Below the pieces are notes generated by a model. The model did no database searches, was not told the origin of the DNA, and saw only the letters and a program-made list of their open reading frames with translations. From Echinometra lucunter (taxonomy: Eukaryota; Echinodermata; Echinoidea; Camarodonta; Echinometridae): a stretch of 64,000 bases of DNA. Both the position numbers and the translations under genes were made by a program. Shown here piece after piece: positions 59,976-64,000 of this stretch. The stretch is taken from NCBI GenBank assembly GCA_029962745.1, contig CM057158.1, forward strand, positions 6,199,869-6,263,868, given 5' to 3'. The first letter of the stretch is position 1; each line of letters starts with the position of its first letter.

Positions 59976-62365
59976 GAATGAATACATCTTTCAGTGATTG
60001 TTTCAAATGTATCATTCGGAAAGTATAATACCAGTGATGATATGAATAATATTTAGAGGGAAGGATCCCTTCTTTAAAAGAAAAAAATCCAAAATTTCCT
60101 TTTTTTTTAAAGGAATTGTTTCATTTAGCAGAGCACCTATTGGTTATAGCTGCATTTGCTACATTTTTCCATATAAACTTTAGCAGCGAAAACTGAAGGT
60201 TCTCCTGTGGAATGCCAAAAAGTTCAAACTGTCCCAAACATTTAGCACTCACATTCGTAAGTATTGACCAAAATGCAACTGTAATAATATTAGAAATGAG
60301 AAATCCAGAAACTTATTCTGTAGCGAAACATTCCACCTTCAGAGATGAAACTAAGTGATCAAAGCAGATGTATCACAAAGGATTATTTGTGATTGATGGG
60401 GACAAATTTGTGCCCTTTAAAATCTCTGGGAGGGTATGTTGCCCCCATAGTCCCTTTTGTATCCTTATACAAGAGACCACAAAACCCAGATTGTACAGGT
60501 TGATAAATTAACATAGAATTTATCTTCAGATACTGAGAGATATGACTCCTGCACCCCATAAGGTCGTATCAAAAGGAAAAAATATATATAAGGGCTGAAT
60601 AGGTAATTCGGCAACCCTTTCACAGTACTACCAAATCATAAATCATCATCTTACATTCTTTTTATTTGGGCATATCTGACAGCATGAATGGTATTTTTCA
60701 AATTAGTGAAAAATATGGCTTTTTTTATATTCATAACCTATCGGATACTGACCCTCCGTACTGCCTGGGGTCAGTATTGGTTTGAAATTACTTTTGGTTG
60801 AAAGGTTAACAGAAATGTTATTGTGCACCAGCTACCAATTCTTTTCAGTTATCATACCTAATTTGTAGAGCAATTAGCTATAATATAGCTATAATATACC
60901 CTTTCTTTTTCCATAATTTTATTATTATTAGCTAGATTTAAATGAAGATTTACTTCATCATTATAACAAGTTTTGGAATTGGGATCTCCTGGATCAATAT
61001 GGGATGGTACATTGTATAATGTAAATGATATTATCATGCTCAAAAAGACTGTTTGCAATGTAACACATTAGATAGATAGCAGAGTATAACTGTTCTATTG
61101 CATTCCTTTTAGACATTTACTGTACTAAAATTCACCGGAATGCATGGAGTTTCACACGATCTCACACACATAAGGCAGACTGTGTTTAATCGGTTTGATA
61201 CCAATTCTCTTTTTGCTACCAAAACTGTACACTGGCTTAAGAGAGGACGGATCATTTTGAGGAAGGAACAAAACTAGGTTGATCCAAGTGCAGTGAGAGA
61301 CAAGATAGGAGAGTAACAGGTAGAAGGATAGCAGGATGAAGGAAGCAAATACAGGGATTAAAAAAAAGGAAGGGTACATACAAGACACAGTGATTGTGAC
61401 ATTGAAAGTGTTGCACAGCCTCACATGAAAAGCTGCTTTTGTGTGGAGTCTTGGAATTTCAACCAACCACCTCCTCTTCCTTACCCTCCCCACCCTCACC
61501 AACTCCATAGGTCTCACTCATTGTAGAAGATGACAGACGAATCTATCATCTGGTTCAGTACAGACACAATACACCTTAGTATGTCCTAAGCCACAGTTAA
61601 CAAATTGAATCATCCGTCTAATCTTTTCATTTTCTTCCATACAAAAATCCAGGGTTTTGAGTTTAGCCCATGACCAATAAATCAACCTTTATTGGCTTTA
61701 CTGAAGTTATATACATGTTGTGTGTTGGCTGTAACCTTTCACAATTTTGGGGGGTCCTTCTTTGGGCTTTAAAAGTTTAAATAAGTCATCAAACTTTTTA
61801 TTTTTTTTGGGGGGGGGGACTTGGTAGAGCTGTCATTGAGTACATCATACATAGCCAGTCTACTCAAAAACTCTCGTCAACTTGAATGCTATGATTCAAG
61901 ACTGAACTTGATAAATACCATTTTATGTAGAAAAGAGAATGTGTATCTCCTTCCATGGTCAGTAACTGCAGAATATGTGAGTTTTCTGTTATATGTTGTT
62001 TGACTATTATGACTTCAAAGTCACTTAGAATGCTTGAATTGTAATAAAATCTCATCAGTTTTAAAGAATGTCATGAATTATAGTAAACTGAAGAGTTGAT
62101 ATGGTAAATTTAAGATAATCATGATTAATTGAATTAGAATGGAAAACCCATGTTAAGGATTCATGCTGCAATTAGTGCCTTGTGATAATTGTTTATTAGG
62201 AGATACATGAGCAAACATTGGGACAACAGAGAACTTGCTGTACATTTAAGCTCCTATTTCTGGTAAGGCACATCAAAAGTCCTGATTCTTCAGAAAGGTG
62301 TCGGCTCAACTGCTCACTGGCAAATTGACCATGACAAAGTGATTGGGTGAGACAAGTGATTTAGC

Positions 62366-63010
62366 TTTTCAGGGTATAGTGAATGTGTCTTTGATTGGAT
62401 TTGGCACCAGCCAGGATGCAGTGATGCCATATTGCTTGCCTGTCCAGGATGAAGGTTACAGAAGAATACAGGGGTGTCCCCAAGATTGTATGAGACAGAG
62501 AGAAAGGACTTTGCAGATTTCCAGGGTATAATGAAGGTGTCTTTGATTAGAGTATAGTAGGGAAGCAGGATGCAATGTTGCCAGATTGCCTGTCTGCCTG
62601 CCTTCCCAAGCCAAGGTGTAGGTGACAGCTAGGAGTGCAAAGGGATGTCCCCAAGAGCATACTTATGCCCCAAGACGGAGATTCATTTGTAGGAAAAGAG
62701 AAAGACAGGGATATCCTCAAGAATGTAAGACAAGGAGAAAGTAGTGATGTTAGTTTCTAGGGTATTGTGTGTTTTTGATTGGGATATGTAGTACACAGGA
62801 TGTGGTAATGCCAGCTTGCTTGTCTAATGTTTGGGTGACAGGAGTAAACAAGGAATGTCCTTAAGAACGTACAATAGGGAAAGATGAGGTTTCCAGGGTA
62901 TTGTGAATGTGACTTTTGTGAGAGGGTAGGAAGCAGTATGCAGTGATGTCAGATTGCTTGCCAGTCCAAAGTTTGATTTAACAGGGGTTAACAGCAATGT
63001 CCAAAGGAAT
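62366..63010. repeat. Degenerate tandem array, four units
   Basis: Units begin with TTYCAGGGTATwnTGAATGTG-like sequence near 62369, 62518, 62754 and 62890. Each continues with (TTTGATTGG), AGGATGCAGTGATGCCA, TTGCTTGCCTGTCC, and ATGTCCCCAAGAnnGTA words in the same order. Spacing varies (149, 236, 136 bp). Open frames across it have no known domain. Confidence 0.8.
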
Positions 63011-63182
63011 GTGAACCCAATAACCTGAGACCCAATTTTGGCACAGGATGGGATTCATCCTGATAAATGTCCTGGAAAACAAAGTTTAGAAATGTTTGAA
63101 AATAATTTCTTAGTATTTTGCTATTACAAATAATTTTCAAAGGTATGAATAAATTTGCTACTGTGAGATTGTAGAAGGAACT

Positions 63183-63184
<2 letters not shown>

Positions 63185-63235
<51 letters not shown>
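63185..63235. repeat. (TC)n dinucleotide tract
   Basis: About 25 uninterrupted TC steps, followed by a looser pyrimidine-rich stretch to about 63290. The longest dinucleotide repeat in the window and likely polymorphic. Confidence 0.95.
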
Positions 63236-63241
<6 letters not shown>

Positions 63242-64000
63242 GCCTTTGTCTCTGTCTGTCTTCTTCCTTCTCATGTTCTCTTCCGTTCTGACCCCATTCA
63301 AGAAATCTGCTCCAGGGCCATTTCGAAATCTTATTGTATTTCTGATATAAATTATGTTCTGATTATGTAAGTAATGATTGCCACCCAGGGTTACTCACTG
63401 AAAAGGTGATGTGTTAAGCTGTAGAGGAGATTTGCAATTGTAAGTCTTGTAATTGTGTTTCATCATCTTTCCTTTGAATACAAGAGGGAACAAAATGTTT
63501 GAGATGGATGTTGGTGTGAAAAGAAGAGAAAAGATCACGGATGAGCCAAGATGAGTCACACTCGATGACAAGACACTGAAACCACAACAGACATCTAGGT
63601 GTGATCTTTGTCAAGATTTACTGGCTTGCTGCCCTTCAGAAAGAGCATAGAAAGAATGCAATGTGGGGTGATATGTTCCAGCTTTGATTGGTTCCATGTT
63701 TAAACATTCAGGTTTATATAAATAGATATTCCATTAAAACAGATTCCATTAGAATAGTGTTGATGAGATGACAGCTTTCAAAAGGATGTCTTCATGGTAG
63801 TTTGTGTTGAGTGCTTGAACACTCCATAAAACATGTCACTTAGTTTTGTGTACAGTCGTTACATTTTTGTTCTTTCTTTTATGGATTTACTTTGATACTC
63901 AGTCTTATATTGATATCTGGATTGATTTTAGAAGTGGAGATTTAGGATCGTTTTTTTGTATGTCAACCTGAAATAAAGTGTTGTGATATTAAATTCCTCC

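Larger units (their letters stand above)
52725..64000 (+). other. 5' part of the next intron of the ADAMTS16/18-like gene
   Basis: The donor GTGAGT at 52725 opens an intron that runs past the window end. I looked for the HExxH zinc-site exon and for cysteine-rich exons in the remaining 11 kb and did not find any. The intron holds a 41-base C run, the 4.4 kb foldback element (55579-59967), a LINE 3' fragment inside it, a degenerate tandem array at 62366-63010 and a (TC)n tract at 63185. The stretch 60000-62300 otherwise shows nothing specific. Confidence 0.7.

Noticed and set aside
61152..61517. 121-residue open frame on the - strand
   Set aside because: Contains a hydrophobic stretch but no recognisable family or start context; likely chance.
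62343..62531. Possible downstream cysteine-containing ADAMTS exon
   Set aside because: The frame belongs to the degenerate tandem array and carries no zinc-site or disintegrin motif.

Overview
This window looks like AT-rich animal nuclear DNA, most plausibly from an echinoderm and perhaps a sea urchin. The basis is a metazoan multi-exon gene with consensus GT-AG introns, dense short non-autonomous DNA transposons, a foldback element with very long inverted repeats, many long C or G homopolymer runs, and frequent TAGGCCTA-like words. The species call is inference; the gene call is firm.

One protein-coding gene can be supported. Three internal exons on the + strand (14399-14627, 49822-50033, 52641-52724) belong to a secreted metalloprotease of the ADAMTS16/18 group. 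Their splice phases agree. The first junction rebuilds a tyrosine codon that completes a CGRRKKY motif, the propeptide cysteine region of this group. Together they encode 175 residues: the end of the propeptide, a furin site, and the start of the reprolysin (M12B) catalytic domain. The first exons (signal peptide, early propeptide) and all exons from the zinc site onward are not seen and presumably lie outside the window. The introns are large: at least 14.4 kb upstream, 35.2 kb, 2.6 kb, and at least 11.3 kb downstream.

The rest is intron, and it is a rich transposon record. (i) Four separate families of short elements sit between TTAA copies: three copies of a ~480 bp family (3909, 34264, 39796), two of a ~400-430 bp family (11619, 24280), one 481 bp element (49220), and three copies of a tiny 71-72 bp element (56, 20065, 21501). 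(ii) Two adjacent foldback elements at 1870 and 2264 sit at TA sites; the first is built from 21 bp units. (iii) A 508 bp element at 17702 interrupted one copy of a tandem duplication, so the neighbouring copy preserves the empty site and shows a TTA target duplication. (iv) Palindromic miniature elements lie at 29366, 32533, 33731, 40768 and 45424. (v) A 4389 bp element at 55579-59967 has ~1.5 kb inverted arms and a perfect 8 bp target duplication; its centre holds the 3' end of a LINE retrotransposon. (vi) Several older tandem duplications and purine, pyrimidine, poly-C and poly-G tracts fill the remainder.

No transposase, tRNA, rRNA, promoter or CRISPR array was recognised. The other open frames are short and come from repeats or simple sequence.
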